A DNA stretch of 17,741 nt from Thermococci archaeon. GTDB lineage: Archaea > Methanobacteriota_B > Thermococci > Thermococcales > Thermococcaceae. The notes under the pieces are model-generated. The model did not search any database and was not told where the DNA came from. It saw only the letters and a list, made by a program, of their open reading frames with translations. Below, one piece after another: positions 16,844-17,741 of this stretch; position 1 is the stretch's first letter; each line of letters starts with the position of its first letter. Position numbers and translations under genes: made by a program. Location of the stretch: contig QMUF01000013.1 of NCBI GenBank assembly GCA_003663525.1, positions 1 to 17,741 on the forward strand. Direction: 5' to 3'.

Positions 16844-17396
16844 TTATTCTTCCTCTATAATTCTTCTCATCCACGTGCCCCTCAAGAACCAAATAAAACC
16901 AAAAAGCCCGGCAATCACGTTACTAAGACCCATCCCAAGGAAGACTCCTATCGAAGATCCAAGAATCAAGTAGCCTAATAGATAACTAAGAGGAATCCTC
17001 AATCCCCAGAGCCTCAAAATTCCAAGCACCATGCTCTTCTTTGTATGTCCTGAGGCTCTAAAAACGTTATTCACAACAACAAAGATGCCATTAAAAAAGG
17101 CACTGAGGTTAAGAAGTACTTCCAAACGATAGCACTCTCCTTTATCACAGCCTTATCATCAAGAAAAATCCTAAATATCGGGACTCTCAAAATACCTATC
17201 ACTACAACCGCAGTGGTGGCTATAATCACATTAACTATCATTGTTCTCTCTGCAATTCGCTTTGCTCTTTTGTAATTTTCAGCCCCAACATTTTGAGCGA
17301 TCATAGTCCCCATGGCCATGCTTATTCCTCTAGAGATACTAGTAAGAAAGTTCACAAGCCGGGTTGTAATAGTGTAAGCTGCATAACTGACCTTCT
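16844..17396 (-). pseudogene. MATE-family efflux protein, 5'-truncated and frameshifted
   Basis: The remaining 185 or so codons encode the C-terminal part of a multidrug and toxin extrusion (Na+/H+-drug antiporter) protein. The first frame reads VSYAAYTITTRLVNFLTSISRGISMAMGTMIAQNVGAENYKRA, a typical MATE segment. The second has IFVVVNNVFRASGHTKKSM and LRIPLSYLLGYL. The frames join at a run of six A on the plus strand (17093-17098): one more base there would restore SVPFFNGIFVVVNNVFRASG. About 260 N-terminal residues are absent because the right end of an IS605-type element abuts the gene near 17397. The other part may lie beyond the element, outside the window. Function is almost certainly lost. 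Confidence 0.8.
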
Positions 17397-17433
17397 CCCC
17401 GCCGTGAAGGGTTAACCCCTCGCTAAGGCGGGG
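17397..17433. repeat. Terminal nested hairpin of the IS605-type right end
   Basis: On the minus strand CCCCGCC and GGCGGGG (17433-17427 and 17403-17397) form a perfect 7-bp stem. It encloses the palindrome GGGTTAACCC (17409-17418). IS200/IS605 transposases recognise subterminal hairpins as single-stranded DNA, so this is the probable right-end recognition structure. The tnpB stop codon (TAG) lies just inside the outer stem. Confidence 0.6.
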
Positions 17434-17545
17434 AGGTTTGAGGGGTTTCATTAAAGCTCGTTAATGAGCTTCTCAACCCCTCGGGGAGGGTCTTCCCCCC
17501 ATTACCCCTACCCACCGTTAAACCCAGCAGGCTCGGGGTTATCCT
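17398..17545 (-). ncRNA. Candidate omegaRNA (right-end RNA) scaffold of TnpB
   Basis: The last part of tnpB and the bases after it could fold extensively on the minus strand. AACCC/GGGTT forms a short stem at 17536-17540 with 17521-17525. GGGGGG pairs with CCC-CCCC at 17500-17483. GAGGGGTT (17482-17475) pairs with AACCCCTC (17447-17440) and encloses AAGCTC/GAGCTT (17471-17454). A second GAGGGGTT copy (17421-17414) could compete for the same partner, as in a pseudoknot. TnpB proteins are known to use an RNA from exactly this position, with the guide taken from the sequence just past the right end. The 5' end is arbitrary here. Confidence 0.45.
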
Positions 17546-17741
17546 TCTAACAATCTTCTTTAAAATGTTGAAAGCACCAACCAAGTCTGCATTAAAAACA
17601 AGCTCCCCTGCGGGACACTTAAATAATCCTCTAACAAAGCGGGCCCCTTCATGGGGCTTCCCGCAGAAGGGGCAACGCTTAGAAGTGAAAGCCTCATTCA
17701 CAACTTCAACGCTAATACCATACTCCTCAGCAACTTCTTTG
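17423..17741 (-). CDS. tnpB: TnpB RNA-guided nuclease, C-terminal fragment (5' end outside window)
   Basis: About 105 C-terminal codons are visible. They contain the zinc-ribbon region (RCPFCGKPHEGARFVRGLFKCP) and the third RuvC catalytic block NADLVGAFNILKK, whose Asp is a catalytic residue of the nuclease. A Gly/Arg/Pro-rich tail of about 45 residues is encoded by the structured right end, where RNA folding rather than protein probably constrains the sequence. After FKC the sequence is PAGELVF, so the fourth Cys of a canonical CPxC...CxxC ribbon is missing and His or another residue may replace it. Full-length TnpB is usually 370-420 residues; integrity upstream is unknown. Confidence 0.82.
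   Translation of the reverse strand, partial: KEVAEEYGISVEVVNEAFTSKRCPFCGKPHEGARFVRGLFKCPAGELVFNADLVGAFNILKKIVRRITPSLLGLTVGRGNGGKTLPEGLRSSLTSFNETPQTSPP

Larger units (their letters stand above)
17397..17741 (-). mobile_element. IS200/IS605-family element, right-end part
   Basis: The segment contains the 3' end of a tnpB gene and a GC-rich, heavily self-complementary right end in an otherwise AT-rich region. It abuts a truncated MATE gene. The exact right boundary is uncertain by several bases because GGCGGGGAG could belong to the element or to the gene. IS200/IS605 elements lack terminal inverted repeats and make no target duplication, so the junction cannot be fixed from one end. Whether a tnpA gene is present cannot be seen. 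Confidence 0.75.

Noticed and set aside
1..17741. CRISPR arrays, tRNA or rRNA genes
   Set aside because: No regularly spaced repeats, cloverleaf-like segments or rRNA sequence were noticed by eye.

Overview
The window comes from a hyperthermophilic archaeon of the order Thermococcales (Thermococcus or Pyrococcus), with a low-GC genome judged by eye. Three things point there. The ribosomal proteins are of archaeal type and lie in archaeal S10-cluster order. The four-subunit cytosolic sulfhydrogenase closely resembles what I recall of Pyrococcus furiosus hydrogenase I. Promoters carry archaeal BRE/TATA elements, and genes begin behind GGAGGTGA/GGTGAT-type ribosome-binding sites. I cannot fix the species from sequence alone.

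Layout. (1) Positions 1-5.4 kb, minus strand: a SPOUT-family RNA methyltransferase gene, then rpl3-rpl4-rpl23-rpl2-rps19-rpl22-rps3-rpl29, packed with gaps of 12 nt or less. The first codons of the next gene (probably SUI1/aIF1) run off the left edge. (2) 5.5-10.05 kb, minus strand: hydB-hydG-hydD-hydA (beta, gamma, delta, alpha) plus a maturation protease gene. They encode an NAD(P)-linked NiFe sulfhydrogenase and the peptidase that matures its large subunit. The operon has a TATA box and a nearly complete SurR-type element upstream. (3) 10.35-11.16 kb: a decayed MFS transporter gene with an internal deletion, a frameshift and a lost C-terminus. (4) 11.24-12.66 kb, plus strand: a two-gene unit of an atypical Rio2 kinase and a small helical TPR-like protein. 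(5) 12.66-15.69 kb, minus strand: a tight operon of plant-type asparaginase, an intact MFS transporter and a radical SAM protein with a C-terminal CPGC motif. Order and motifs suggest the last is a LipS2-type lipoyl synthase subunit. (6) 15.88-16.79 kb: an AbrB-PhoU fusion regulator with its own promoter and a good terminator. (7) 16.84 kb to the right edge: the C-terminal part of a MATE efflux gene, frameshifted and cut off by the right end of an IS200/IS605-family element. That element contributes the TnpB C-terminus and a strongly folded 3' region that looks like an omegaRNA (right-end RNA) scaffold.

Most of the window is core Thermococcales gene content. The parts most worth a second look are the TnpB/omegaRNA-MATE junction, the Rio2-TPR pair, the asparaginase-MFS-radical SAM operon and the two decaying transporter genes. 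I did not find a clearly undescribed multi-gene system. No tRNA, rRNA or CRISPR array was seen.
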